Origin: Coriobacteriaceae bacterium
GTDB taxonomy: Bacteria > Actinomycetota > Coriobacteriia > Coriobacteriales > UMGS124
NCBI GenBank assembly: GCA_019421015.1
Contig: JAHZGC010000006.1
Span: 62,001-126,000, forward strand
Length of the DNA stretch: 64,000 nt
Direction: 5' to 3'
Shown here one piece after another: positions 35,268 to 44,999 of this stretch (the stretch's first letter is position 1; each line of letters begins with the position of its first letter). The position numbers and the translations under genes are program-made. A model generated the notes under the pieces. The model saw nothing but the letters and a program-made list of their open reading frames with translations, made no database searches and was not told the DNA's origin.

Positions 35268-36435
35268 ATGCGCGTCCTCATAGCACCCTTGATGGCGATG
35301 GCCGAGAGCGCCGGGCCTGCAAGTCGGGCTCGCGCCCTCGCTGCCGCTATGGTGGCGAGGGGATGGGAGGCGACGCTGTGCGTACCGCAAAACTCGCCCG
35401 GTTCGGTTCCGAACGGCGTGCGCGCTCAGCCCGTTCTGGTCCCGAGTCCGTTGGGGCTGCCGCGCGCCCTCGGGACTAAGATGTTCCCGCTGGCGCGAAG
35501 GCTGGGCTTGAACCGGCGCGTGCCCATGGCCTGCTTCGACGACGTCTTGCGGCTCACGGGCAATACGGACGAACGCTATCTCGAGGCGGCCGTGCGGCAG
35601 CTGCGCGGGGTCATGCGCGAAGGCCACTTCGATGCCGTGTACTCCGAGTTCGGCATCGCTGCGACTATCGCCGCCCGAGCGGAGGGTATTCCCGTCTTCG
35701 GCACGGTGAGCTGCCCCACGCAGCCTTCCTACGCGAGCGGCCCCTCCTGCGCCGCCGGTGTGAACCGCGTGCTGCGCTCGCTGTCGATGGAGCCGGTACG
35801 CTCGCCAGAGGATGTCCTGCTCATGCCGCAGACGTGCTTCGTGCCGTCGTGCCGTTCGATGGAGCCCTTCCCGGACGGATCGCCCGTCGTTTTTACGGGT
35901 CCGTTCGGGGGGATGCCGCCCAAAGCAGCTGTGGTTCGCCGGGCTGCGGTCGTTGCCTACCTCGGCAACGGCACCCTCACGCCCCGCAAAGCCTGCGCGG
36001 TCCTCGCAAAGGCGCTGCGGGGCAGCGGCCTCGAGCTGTATGTCGCGGGGCTTCCGGAGGGCTTTGCTCGGGGTGTGCGCACCGCTCCGCGCTTCGACTT
36101 TGCCGAGTTGCTGCCCCGCGCCGCCATCTTTGTGAACCACGGCGGTCAGAACTCGGTGATGGACGGCATAGCCCACGAGACCCCCCCAGCTCATCTGCCC
36201 GGGCAAGGTGTTCGAGCGACGCTTTAATGCCGACGCGGCCGTCCACAACGGCCTGGGTGTTTCGCTGGAGCACGATTGCTTCAACGAGGGTGCCGTGCGC
36301 GAGGCCATCGAGCGATTGGTCGACGCCCGCAAGGCCTTCCAAGAAGCGGCCTCCGGCCTGCGTGGCGAGCTTGTTGCCCTCGGCGGTGCGGCGAAGGTCC
36401 TCAGCTCCATGGAATCCAACCTGGCTTGCCCATGA
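35268..36435 (+). pseudogene. MGT-like (GT1) glycosyltransferase, frameshifted
   Basis: The first frame (MRVLIAPLMAMAESAGPAS onward) encodes an N-terminal sugar-transferase fold and the C-terminal donor site LLPRAAIFVNHGGQNSVMDG. A run of seven C at 36181-36187 then breaks the frame. The other frame continues QLICPGKVFERRFNADAAV to 36435. Joined it is about 388 aa, normal for UDP-glycosyltransferases of the macrolide type, which transfer a sugar to a small hydrophobic acceptor. One missing C would restore it. Confidence 0.78.
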
Positions 36436-36552
36436 GCCCCATGATGGGTTTTGGCTAGAGCGGTCCACAAAAATGCCGGCACCTCGTTGCGCTCGATCCC
36501 GGAGCCGCCCCCGAGGGCGGGTCGGGGGCAGGAACCGGGCAAATCAGACCCT

Positions 36553-36786
36553 CCCTAAAGGGGCGGCAGAAAAAGCTAAAGGGGCGGCAGAAAAAGCTGG
36601 TTTATCTGGTATGGGGCGTGGTGACTGGGGGGATTGCCGAAAAAAGCTACTTTTTCTGGCAAAGGAAAACAAACGCTCCACCTGCGAGTTTTCATTATTT
36701 CCGCAGGCAGACGGCTTGCCAAATAAGGCAGCTTTTTCTGCCACAACCCTCCCGCTGCCGAATAAACCTGGTTTATCTGGCAGTCC
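36553..36786. repeat. cluster of GGCAGAAAAAGC hairpins
   Basis: TAAAGGGGCGGCAGAAAAAGC occurs twice in tandem (about 36555-36597), and its core returns inverted as AGCTTTTTCTGCC near 36730. A hairpin TTGCCGAAAAAAGC/TACTTTTTCTGGCAA lies at about 36637-36665. CTGGTTTATCTGG occurs at about 36597 and 36769, the latter inside the palindrome AATAAACCTGGTTTAT. Resembles a BIME/REP cluster. It fills most of the 351-bp gap. Confidence 0.55.
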
Positions 36787-37671
36787 CTAGATCTCCTCGC
36801 CCTTGAGCTTGCCGGTGCCGGCGTAGTCGGGGTTCTCGCCGGCCTCGGCCGTGTTGCCCGCGAAGGCTGCCCCCTCGTTCACCACGGTGGCGCCGTCGTT
36901 GTAGACGGCCGCCTCCACGGGACCGCTGCCGGCGTTGTTCTCGACGGCGCAGCCCTCCTTGAGCGTGAGCGAGGCGTCCTTGCCGCTCACGCTCACCGCC
37001 GACGCCGCGAGCTTGCCCGAGGCCGAGCCGTCGCTTGCGTTGTTGCACACGGTGAAGCCCTTGCCGAACTTGACCACGGCCTGGTCCGAGATCGTGATCG
37101 CCGGCGCCGCAACCCCTTCGCCTGCGCCGTCGAACACGACGTTCTTGAGCGACACGGTGCCGTCGGTCATGGCGAGCATGGGGCCGGTCTGGCCGGGCGC
37201 GCGGTAGACGGTCAGGGGCGCGTCGCCCTCGCTCTTGACGATGATGCTCGTGCGGAAGCCGATGGTGGCGGTCTTCTGGGGGTCGTTCGTGGCCACGGTG
37301 TCGGCAAGCAGCAGCACGGTGCCGCCGCCGTTCTGGTTGGCAACCTCCACCGCGTCGGCGAAGTTGTCGTAGTACTGGTCGATGATGCGCGCGGTCTTGC
37401 CCTCGGCCACCGCCGCGGCGTCTTCGGCCGAGAGGCCCTCGGCCACGGCGATCGTGCGGTTCTGCGAGGCGGCGGTCGGCTGGTCAGAAGCGGCCTTCTC
37501 CTCGGCCATGGCGGCCTCATCGGCCGCGGCGCTCTTCTCGGCTACGGCGACCTCCTGGCCGGCTGCCGTGTCGGCGGGGGCTGCGGTGCCGGCGAAGCCC
37601 AGCGCGCTCAGGCTCAGGCTCGCGCCCAGCGCCAGGGCGACGCCGGCGCAGCGCAAGGCGTAACGGGTCAT
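36787..37671 (-). CDS. secreted beta-helix-like protein of unknown function
   Basis: The protein has 294 aa. A Sec signal peptide (ALALGASLSLSALGFAGTAAPA) leads to an Ala/Glu-rich linker and then strand-turn repeats (GTVSLKNVVFDGAGEG, AITISDQAVVKFGKGFTVCNN, SLTLKEGCAVENNAG, ATVVNEGAAFAGNTAEAG). This pattern is that of a right-handed parallel beta-helix, as in surface adhesins and Pmp-like proteins. No LPXTG or membrane anchor is visible. AAAGGAA precedes the ATG. Confidence 0.6.
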   Translation of the reverse strand: MTRYALRCAGVALALGASLSLSALGFAGTAAPADTAAGQEVAVAEKSAAADEAAMAEEKAASDQPTAASQNRTIAVAEGLSAEDAAAVAEGKTARIIDQYYDNFADAVEVANQNGGGTVLLLADTVATNDPQKTATIGFRTSIIVKSEGDAPLTVYRAPGQTGPMLAMTDGTVSLKNVVFDGAGEGVAAPAITISDQAVVKFGKGFTVCNNASDGSASGKLAASAVSVSGKDASLTLKEGCAVENNAGSGPVEAAVYNDGATVVNEGAAFAGNTAEAGENPDYAGTGKLKGEEI

Positions 37672-37780
37672 GGCGGGTTCCTTTCTCTCGTGGCGTTCCT
37701 CATGCGCGGGGCTTCTCCCACGCCCGGTGCGGTTTGGGCACGCTTGGCATGTTGGGTTCGAACGCGCCTCCCTGGCCAGA

Positions 37781-37820
37781 GGGCCGCTCGGCAGGTTCCC
37801 TGCTACCGGCCGAGCGGCCC
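37781..37820. terminator. hairpin after the reductase at 37830
   Basis: GGGCCGCTCGGC (37781-37792) and GCCGAGCGGCCC (37809-37820) form a perfect 12-bp stem. It starts ten bases after the minus-strand stop codon. Confidence 0.6.
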
Positions 37821-37829
37821 CCAGTTCAC

Positions 37830-39488
37830 TTACTCCCAGGGTTCAAGCGTCGCGGCGTGGCGGGCGGCGACGCGGCCGGTGGTCAGGGCCTCCAGGATGT
37901 TGCCGATGCAGTACACGTAGCCGTTGTACGACCCGAACTCGCCGGCGTTGTAGAGGCGCGGGATCGGCTGGCCGTAGGGGTCCATGGTCTGGCAGTTCTC
38001 GTTGCGCACGGGGCCGCCCTGGGTGTTGATGCTCGAGAAGCCCAGCTCGATGGCGTAGTAGGGCGGGTTGTCGAGCGGCAGCATGTGGCTGGGGTCGCGG
38101 CCGAAGTCGGGGTCCTCGCCGGCGGCGCACAGCTCGTTCCAGCGGTCCACGGTGGCCTGCAGGGTCTCGGCGTCGATGCCGTCGATGGTCTCGCCCGGGT
38201 CGCCGCAGGGGCGCTCGCCCTTGATGGCGGCGGCCAGCTCCTCGAGGGTCTCGCCCTTGAACAGCCAGCCCTTCTCCATGGCCTGGTCGTTGTCCTTCCA
38301 CTCGAGCAGTAGGTTGTCCGGGTGATGGAAGTTCCACACGCCGGCGTAGGTGTTGATGATGCCGGCGCGGCCGGTGCCGTGCCACAGCGGATTCTGGGCG
38401 TCGAACATGGTCTGGTCAAAGAGCAGGAACATGGGCAGGTGCTTGTAGTCGCAGGTCTTGCTGTTGAAGTCGAAGCCCGGCTTGGCGTCCATGTCGTGGG
38501 CGCCGGTCTTGTCCTCCTTCATGAAGCGCTCGCCGTTGTAGTCCACGATCACGTAGTTGTAGGGCGTGATGCCGTCGGTGGCGTCGGTCGAGATGGAGCA
38601 GTCGGCCTCGATCGAGGGGAGCATGTAGCACAGCGCGGCGTGCTCCAGGGCGTGCATGTGCCAGATGTCGGCGCCGGCGGCCTGCACCATGGGGAAGCCG
38701 TCGCCGGTGTTGTTGGGGGTTCCCCAGGGGAACACGCGCACGCCGGGGTTGTTGTAGTGCGACTGGATGGTGGGGTTGTTCTCGTAGCCGCCGCAGGCCA
38801 GGATCACGGCCTTCTTGGCCTTGAAGGCCAGCTCGTTGCCGTCGGCGTCGGTGGCCAGTACGCCCACCACCTCGCGGGTCAGGGGGTTCTGCACCAGGCG
38901 GGTGGCGCGGGTCGAGAGGCGCACGTCGGCGCCCAGGGCGGTCGCGGCCTCGTCGATCTCCTCAAAGAGGTACATGCCGGTCACGCCGTCGCGGCCGGTC
39001 ACGTAGCCGCCCTGGTACTCTTCGGGACGCTTGTGGCCGTCGTTGCCCTCGTCGAGCCAGTTCATGGCGATGCCGTAGGTCTCGAGCCACTCGGGCGTCT
39101 CGTTGCAGTGCTCCATGTAACCGCGGATCACCTCTTCGGGCGCGCCGGCCCCAAAGGCGCCGTGGGCGTAGGTGTCGTACCACTCGTCGACGTCCACGCC
39201 CACGCAGGTGTGCACGTGGCCGCCCGAGGCCGCGGTCGAGCCGCCGTCGCGCTCCGAGGACTTCTCGAGCGTGATGACGCTGGCACCCTCGTAGAGGCCG
39301 GCGATGGTGGCCAGCGCGCCCGATCCGCCGTAGCCCACCACGATGAGGTCGGCCTCGTCGGTCCAGGCCTCGGGGAGCCAGCTGGGCGCGGCCTCGTCGG
39401 CCAGGGCGGCGCTGCTTGCGGCCACAGTGGCGACGGCGGCTGCGGTGCCGGCTCCCTTGAGGAGGTTCCTGCGGGTGATGTCTGCCAT
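37830..39488 (-). CDS. Tat-exported FAD-dependent reductase/dehydrogenase without FMN domain
   Basis: The protein has 552 aa. A twin-arginine signal (RR at 6-7), an FAD motif LIVVGYGGSGALATIAGLYEG and the C-terminal GSYNGYVYCIGNILEALTTGR identify a FAD_binding_2 protein (3-ketosteroid dehydrogenase/fumarate reductase group). No FMN_bind domain is present, so electrons must come from another protein. AAAGGA precedes MADITRRN. It is divergent from a polytopic LuxR gene, and the shared promoter region contains three matching palindromes. Confidence 0.88.
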   Translation of the reverse strand: MADITRRNLLKGAGTAAAVATVAASSAALADEAAPSWLPEAWTDEADLIVVGYGGSGALATIAGLYEGASVITLEKSSERDGGSTAASGGHVHTCVGVDVDEWYDTYAHGAFGAGAPEEVIRGYMEHCNETPEWLETYGIAMNWLDEGNDGHKRPEEYQGGYVTGRDGVTGMYLFEEIDEAATALGADVRLSTRATRLVQNPLTREVVGVLATDADGNELAFKAKKAVILACGGYENNPTIQSHYNNPGVRVFPWGTPNNTGDGFPMVQAAGADIWHMHALEHAALCYMLPSIEADCSISTDATDGITPYNYVIVDYNGERFMKEDKTGAHDMDAKPGFDFNSKTCDYKHLPMFLLFDQTMFDAQNPLWHGTGRAGIINTYAGVWNFHHPDNLLLEWKDNDQAMEKGWLFKGETLEELAAAIKGERPCGDPGETIDGIDAETLQATVDRWNELCAAGEDPDFGRDPSHMLPLDNPPYYAIELGFSSINTQGGPVRNENCQTMDPYGQPIPRLYNAGEFGSYNGYVYCIGNILEALTTGRVAARHAATLEPWE

Positions 39489-39611
39489 GGGTGGGTCCTT
39501 TCTTATAAGGGGGCGCGTCCTATGTGGTGGCCTCGACCGGTGTGCCTGCAACGACGACGGGCGTCCGCTTGCATGGCCACCACTCTACGGACGGGGCGCC
39601 GCGCCGTCCCC

Positions 39612-39703
39612 GCACGCTGCGTGCAGTGATGGGGGAGAAGCCCCGCACGTTGCGTGCAGTCTTGGCAAAACCGCTGGTCAAAGAGGACTGCACGATTCGT
39701 GCA
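39612..39703. promoter_or_regulatory. three GCACG-N3-CGTGC palindromes
   Basis: GCACGCTGCGTGC (39612-39624), GCACGTTGCGTGC (39645-39657) and TGCACGATTCGTGCA (39689-39703) lie in the 318-bp divergent promoter between the reductase at 37830 and the LuxR gene at 39807. The first two are 33 bp apart and the third follows at 45 bp. They are the best candidates in the window for LuxR-type binding sites. No other feature was seen in the gap. Confidence 0.7.
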
Positions 39704-39806
39704 GGCGGTGCGTTTGCCCATGTAGACGAGCTGGCGTGCGCGCTTGGGCTAGAATGGGCGCGGTACGGCGCAAAGGCCGCCGGCGACGTAGAAAGGGGAG
39801 CGGTCC

Positions 39807-41312
39807 ATGCGCGAGGGACGGGCGCAATCAATACCTGGCGGCGAGAGGCTGGGCGTCCGCTGGCCTATGGTGCTGGGCCTGGCCCTGCTGCATGCGTGGA
39901 TTTACACGCCGTTCCAAAGCGCCGACCTCTTCTACCTCTGTTTTCACGGCGGGTTTGCCGCCTGCCTTGTGGGCTGTGCCGTGTTGTACGGGCTGCGCCC
40001 CCAAGGCACCCCGCTGCGACGGGTGGCCCCGTGGCTGGCCGCCGCGCTCATGGGTGCCGGCGCGGCGACAGTGTTCCTCGACGGTGTGGGGCAGGCCCCG
40101 GCAGTCCTCGTGGGCTGCGCCGCCCTGAGCGGGGCGGGCAGTGCTTATGTCTTTGCCCGCTGGTTCCAGGCCTACTGCGCCGGCAGCCTGCGCGCGGCGG
40201 CGGCCGACACGTTGCTCGCCTTCTCGCTCTCGGCGGTGCTGCGGCTGGGGGTCGTGCTGTTCGGCGGCCTCTGGGATGCCTTGGCGCTTGCGGTGCTGCT
40301 GGTGCTTCCGTTTGCGTCGACGGGGGTGCTGACCTGGATTGAGCGCGGCGATGGGTTCCGTTCTTTGGCGGAGAAGCCCGCGGGTGGGAGCGCGGACGCT
40401 TTGGACGCGGCCCGCGTCGGCTCGGCGCAGCCTGGGTTTGCGGACGAGGGGCCGGGGCGCACGGCAGGATTGCGGTCCCTGCTCCCGGCGCTTGGTGGCT
40501 TTGCGGCCTACGGTCTGGTCTTTGGCGTGCTGCGTAACGGCATCAACGAGTACTCGGTCTCCGAGCCGTCGATGGTGGCCAACTACGCCCTGCGCATCGC
40601 GGTGCCCCTGCTGCTGTTCTGGTGGATGGCGAGTGCGGGCTCCTCTCGCGGCCGTGAGGAGCGCGACCGGGGTCTGCGTGCGGCCTTGCTGGTCATTGGT
40701 ATCGCGGTGCTCGCCGGGCTCTTCTTGAGCGGCATGGGAGAGGTAACGGCGTCGGCGGTGGTCTCGGCTGCCCGGAGCCTGGTGTCTATCCTCATCTACC
40801 TGCGGCTCTTCGAGGTGGTGGGCAAGCAGGGCATTCATCCCATAGTAGCCTACGGAACGGGGCGCGCTGTCTACGAGATTGCTCTGGTGACTGGCTTGAG
40901 CCTGTACGCTGCCGTGCAGGGGAAAGAGTTCTTTGAGACGCTGCCGTTCAACGCGGTGTACTTCGCCGTGGCCTGCGTGGCGTTGCTGCTGCTGAACAGT
41001 TTCAGCAGTGCACTCAAGGTGCCGTACCTGCAAAAGGTGGCTCCCGAAGCTGAGGCCCTTGGGGCCGGTGCGGTGACTATTGCCGGCCAGGCGGGCGACC
41101 CCTGTGCCGTCGTCATCGAGCGTCACCATCTCTCGGAGCGCGAGGGCGAGGTGCTGCGCCTCACCTGCAAGGGCCACACCAAGAAGCGCATCGCCGACAC
41201 CTTGGGCCTCTCGGAGGACACCATTCGCTACCACAGCCGCAACCTTTACAGCAAGCTTGGCGTCCACAGCCGCCAGGAGCTGCTGGACCTGGTGGAGAAG
41301 GCCTCGGGGTAG
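39807..41312 (+). CDS. LuxR-type regulator with polytopic membrane N-terminus
   Basis: The protein has 501 aa with about 12 hydrophobic segments over the first 410 residues. The C-terminal GerE domain reads LSEREGEVLRLTCKGHTKKR, then DTIRYHSRNLYSKLGVHSRQ. AAAGGGGA precedes the ATG. It is divergent from the FAD reductase at 37830, with a three-palindrome promoter between them, so it likely senses a membrane-permeable or periplasmic substrate and activates that reductase. Confidence 0.9.
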   Translation: MREGRAQSIPGGERLGVRWPMVLGLALLHAWIYTPFQSADLFYLCFHGGFAACLVGCAVLYGLRPQGTPLRRVAPWLAAALMGAGAATVFLDGVGQAPAVLVGCAALSGAGSAYVFARWFQAYCAGSLRAAAADTLLAFSLSAVLRLGVVLFGGLWDALALAVLLVLPFASTGVLTWIERGDGFRSLAEKPAGGSADALDAARVGSAQPGFADEGPGRTAGLRSLLPALGGFAAYGLVFGVLRNGINEYSVSEPSMVANYALRIAVPLLLFWWMASAGSSRGREERDRGLRAALLVIGIAVLAGLFLSGMGEVTASAVVSAARSLVSILIYLRLFEVVGKQGIHPIVAYGTGRAVYEIALVTGLSLYAAVQGKEFFETLPFNAVYFAVACVALLLLNSFSSALKVPYLQKVAPEAEALGAGAVTIAGQAGDPCAVVIERHHLSEREGEVLRLTCKGHTKKRIADTLGLSEDTIRYHSRNLYSKLGVHSRQELLDLVEKASG

Positions 41313-41362
41313 GGGGTTGGCGGGCGAGGGCGCGGCCATGTGCCTGGTCGGGAGCAGAAGGT

Positions 41363-41480
41363 GTGCGGTTGTGCAGGGTGACTCAAGTTTCGCTCCTCGC
41401 AAAGCAACCGAAATAGGAGACGAAGACTTGCATTCGTCTCCTATTTAACCTGAACGAAATTAACTTATCCTGCACAACCG
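41363..41480. repeat. 118-bp element, family shared with 60955
   Basis: The outer ends TGCGGTTGTGCAGGG (from 41364) and ATCCTGCACAACCG (to 41480) are inverted. Inside is a perfect 14-bp hairpin, AAATAGGAGACGAA (41411-41424) with TTCGTCTCCTATTT (41433-41446), loop 8. The same ends bound 60955-61087. It lies 50 bp after the LuxR gene. The rest of the 427-bp gap to 41739 is AT-rich promoter-like sequence for the Rpn gene. Confidence 0.65.
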
Positions 41481-41739
41481 AAAAGCCAAAGACGGCGCTC
41501 CGCGGTCAGGCTTACCTCTTGATGCCTGCAGGCCCTGCGTTGGCCTACAAATCAATCAACGCTGGTGCACGGGGATGGATATAACCTATCAAAATAGAAC
41601 ATGAATTCTGCATATTCTTATATGTAGGTTACCTAAAGCAAAAATAATTTACTATTCGTAGTACACTCGTTCTCATAAGACATGGGCCCTGTCTTGTAGG
41701 CATACTTTCGGTTACGTTCTGGGCACGAGGAGGACCTTC

Positions 41740-42699
41740 ATGGACGAGACCATTAAGCGCATCCAGGATATCGACGCGGGCTGGGATGACCTTACAATCA
41801 TCAACGACTTTGTGTTTTGCAAGACGATGCTCAACCCCGAGCTGTGTAAAGACGTGCTCGAGGCCATTCTTCAAGTCCCTATTGAGCGCATCGAGTATGT
41901 GGGGCGCCAGGAGGAGCTCGATACCGACCCCGAGAACAAGGGAGTTCGCCTGGATGTGTATGTGCGCGACGGGAGGGGGACCGTTTACGACGTGGAGATG
42001 CAGTCTTCCGACACCCGCGAGCTGCCGCAGCGCACGCGTTACTATCATGCGCTCATGGCGCTCGACCAGATTGGCCGCGGGGAGCGCTATAGCCGCCTAA
42101 AAGATGCCTACGTTATTTTCATCTGCGACTTCGATCCCTTTGGGGATGGTCGCCGAGTATACTCGTTCGAGAACATGTGCCATGGCGACCCTGTTCGTTT
42201 GTTGGGTGACGGTGCCAAGACCGTGTTTCTGGCTGCAACGGCCCCGCATGGCGACAACGTTTCCGACCGTTTGAACGAGCTGTTGGATTACGTTGCCTCG
42301 GGCGCGGTCTCCGGCGAGCTTTCGGAGCGCCTCGACGCTGAAGTTGCCTGCGTCCTCGACAACAAGAAGTGGAGGCTGGAGTACATGATTCAACAGGTAC
42401 GCGAGCAGCTGAGCTACGACCGGGGCGAGGCCGCGGGCTATGAACGGGGCGAGGCCGTGGGCTATGAAAAGGGCGAGGCCGCCGGTTTGGCCAGGGGTGA
42501 AGCCGCGGGGCTGGCCAAAGGCGAGGCCGCCGGCCTGGAACGGGGCCGCGAAGAAGGAGCCGCGCGTCTCTCTAGTTGCCTAGCGTCCGTTGCCGAAGCC
42601 TTGCAGGCTGCGGGTCGTGGTGAAGAGCTGATGCAGGCCGTGACCGACCCGGATTACCTTAAGAGTCTGTGCGCAGAGTTCGGCATCGCCGTCGGTTAA
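41740..42699 (+). CDS. Rpn-type PD-(D/E)XK nuclease/transposase-like protein
   Basis: The protein has 319 aa. TIINDFVFCKTMLNPELCKD at the N-terminus, and RLDVYVRDGRGTVYDVEMQ with the Asp...ExQ nuclease motif, identify the Rpn/PDDEXK_2 family, which includes recombination-promoting DNases. A coiled hydrophilic region carries six 8-residue repeats of the type xGEAAGLx(R/K), encoded by a 24-bp tandem repeat (42421-42552). Repeat number may vary between strains. GAGGAGG precedes the ATG. No inverted terminal repeats typical of an IS are visible beside it. Confidence 0.85.
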   Translation: MDETIKRIQDIDAGWDDLTIINDFVFCKTMLNPELCKDVLEAILQVPIERIEYVGRQEELDTDPENKGVRLDVYVRDGRGTVYDVEMQSSDTRELPQRTRYYHALMALDQIGRGERYSRLKDAYVIFICDFDPFGDGRRVYSFENMCHGDPVRLLGDGAKTVFLAATAPHGDNVSDRLNELLDYVASGAVSGELSERLDAEVACVLDNKKWRLEYMIQQVREQLSYDRGEAAGYERGEAVGYEKGEAAGLARGEAAGLAKGEAAGLERGREEGAARLSSCLASVAEALQAAGRGEELMQAVTDPDYLKSLCAEFGIAVG

Positions 42700-42720
42700 A
42701 ACAACGCCGTCCAGGTAGGC

Positions 42721-42768
42721 GCGAGAAGTCCCCAGCGTTTGCGGTTAAGTGGCTCGGGGGCTTCTCGC
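42721..42768. terminator. hairpin with GCGAGAAG stem
   Basis: GCGAGAAGTCCCC (42721-42733) pairs with GGGGGCTTCTCGC (42756-42768), between the convergent Rpn and reductase genes. Confidence 0.6.
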
Positions 42769-42814
42769 GTCAGGTGCACTTAGTGATAGACTGAACGGCC
42801 TGCCGGTCGGTGCC

Positions 42815-44829
42815 TTACGCGTTTGCCAGCGCGTCGGAGACGGCCGCCTGGAAGCCACGCAGGGTGTTGCTCGCGCCGCTCGCCACGTCGAGGGCGGTTA
42901 CATCTTCGCCGGATGCCACCTGCTCGCAGTACACGGGCAGCGCCGCCTCGCCGATGGCCGGGGTCTCGGAGCTCTCAAGCACCTCGACGGCCGTGATGGC
43001 ACCCCCTTCTACGGTCACGGCTACCGTGATCTTGCCGCCGTAGCCCTGGCCTGCTCCCTCGTAGGTGCCGTCGGGCACGCTCGCCACATCCACGGCGCTG
43101 GTCGCGGCCTCTTCGGCTGCGGCGGCCGCGAGCTTCTCGTAGTGGGTCTGGGCCTTCTCGGTCGCTCCCTCGAACTCGCCACGCGCACGCTTGGCGGCGT
43201 TTTGGCCGGCAAAGCGCCCAAAGACGATGGTCTCGCCCAGGTTGCCGCCGTCGTTGTACATGTCGGCGAAGATGCTGCCCAGCTCGCCACCGGAGAACAG
43301 GCCTTCGATGGGGTAGCCGTCCAGGCCGATGACCTGCGCCTTGCCGTTGCGGCGCGGGCCGCCCTGGGTGTTGAGCAGCGTGGCGCCCAGCTCTACGGCG
43401 TAGAAGGGGCCCTCCTCCACGGGCACCGTGCACATGCGGCCGAAGTCGTCCTTCTCGCCCTCGCCTCCGTTGGCGTGGCAGTGGGCGTTGTAGCGCTCCA
43501 GGGCTTCGGTAAGCTCACCGTTGGCGTTGAAGGCCGGGGCCTTGCCGGCGTCGCGGATCTTCTGGGCGAGCTCTTCGATTGTCTCGCCCACGAGGACCTG
43601 GCCGTTTTCGATCTCGTCGGCGTTGCCCTCGCTAAAGACGCTCACCATCTTCTTGCCGATCTGGTTGGCGTCCACAATGTAGTAGCACGGCGTAGGCAGT
43701 GGCATCATGATCCAGCTTCCGCCGATGTTGATGCGGCCGTGGCGTGACGGGGCCGACTCGTTCACAAAGCGCGTGCCGCTCTTGCCAACCAGTACGCCGT
43801 TCCTGCCGTTGGCGGTCACACAGGTGGTGAGCGCCGGGTTCTTGTAGGCCCAGCCGAAGCCCGACACGTTGCTCATGTGCCACAGGGCGGCGTCCACCTC
43901 TTGGGCCATGTGGATGCCGTCGCCGGTGTTGAGCAGGCCGGCGCGCATGTAGGAGCGCGGGGTCTGGGTGTAGTCGGCCAGCATATCGGGGTTGGCCTCG
44001 AAACCGCCGCAGCACAGGCACACGCCACCGTTGGCCTTGATGGTGAGCTCGGCTCCGTCCTTCTCCACCACGACACCTGCCACGGCACCGGTCTCGGGGT
44101 CGATCACGAGGCGCTTGCCGGGGCAGCCCCTCCACACCGTGAGGCGGTCGTTGTCGATGCGGGCGTCAACGGCGGTCATGCAGAGCTTGTAGTAGCCCGA
44201 GTCCTGATGGGTACCGGTGGCCGAGAGCACGATGCAGTTGCGTGACTCGGGGATTTCGGGGAACTCGGCCCAGTTGTCCACGTAGCCCGGACGGCCCTGG
44301 CCCCAGAAGTCCTCCTCGTAGCGCCAACGCTCACCGCGGCTCGGATCAGCCTCGAAGGGGAACTTCTCACGCGGGTCGAAGGAGGGGTAAACCACCTCGG
44401 GGTCGCCGCCCAGCGCCGAGCACATCCAGTCGAAGTTGCCTGCGGCGCCCTCGCAGAAGCCGCGCAGCGCCTCCTCGTCCCAGTTGCCGTAGTCGCCCAT
44501 GAGCTGGGCGAGGTAGCTATAGAGGGCGTCCGGGTCGTCGGTCGACATGACGCTCTGGCCGGCCACCTTGGTGTTGCAGGGCTCCTGCCCCTCGGGGCCT
44601 TCTCGCACACGAGGACCTTGGCACCCTCCTCGTAGGCGGCGACCGCGGCGTTGGCGCCGGCGCCGCCCAGGCCCAGGACCACGACGTCGTACTCGGCGTC
44701 CCAGGCGGGCTCGGCGGGAGCCTCGGAGGCGTGGACCTGCGAGGCGTGGGCTGCCTGGGCGATGGCTGCCCCGGCCACAAGGGTGCCGGCGCTTGCACAG
44801 AAGTTCCTGCGGGTAACGGTACGTTCCAT
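42815..44829 (-). pseudogene. Tat-exported FAD/FMN-dependent reductase, single-base frameshift
   Basis: The start MERTVTRRNFCAS at 44829 (RR at 7-8) has AAAGGACG upstream. The first frame runs through GLGGAGANAAVAAYEEGAKV to VCEKAP. One G is missing at 44588-44597 relative to the same codons in the genes at 77 and 5036, after which the sequence continues EGQEPCNTK in another frame to 42815. The rest is intact, with a C-terminal FMN_bind domain ending SGASNT. Corrected, the protein would be about 671 aa. It is the third member of the near-identical trio and is divergent from a LuxR gene. Confidence 0.85.
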
Positions 44830-44999
44830 GACAGACGTCCTTTCTGTTGGGTGCTCGACTACTGCAGTGACGGGGGCCGCCCCGGCCCCGGCCGTGCACG
44901 CTTTCGATGCTAGGGTCGTCTCGGGGATGCGGTCATGCCATGGGTGATGGGATATGTGCAGGTAGAGGCCTTCTCCCCCTATTTATGGGAGGACCGCTT

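Noticed and set aside
37745..37760. GGGTTCGAA, reminiscent of a tRNA T-loop
   Set aside because: No cloverleaf arms or CCA-side acceptor stem can be built around it.
41740..42699. Complete insertion sequence around the Rpn-type gene
   Set aside because: The element at 41363 is upstream only, with its own two ends, and no matching terminal repeat follows the gene.
42815..44899. 694-aa reading of the reductase beginning at 44899
   Set aside because: Its first 100 residues are Arg/Gly-rich out-of-frame sequence; the true N-terminus with a Tat signal is in another frame from 44829.
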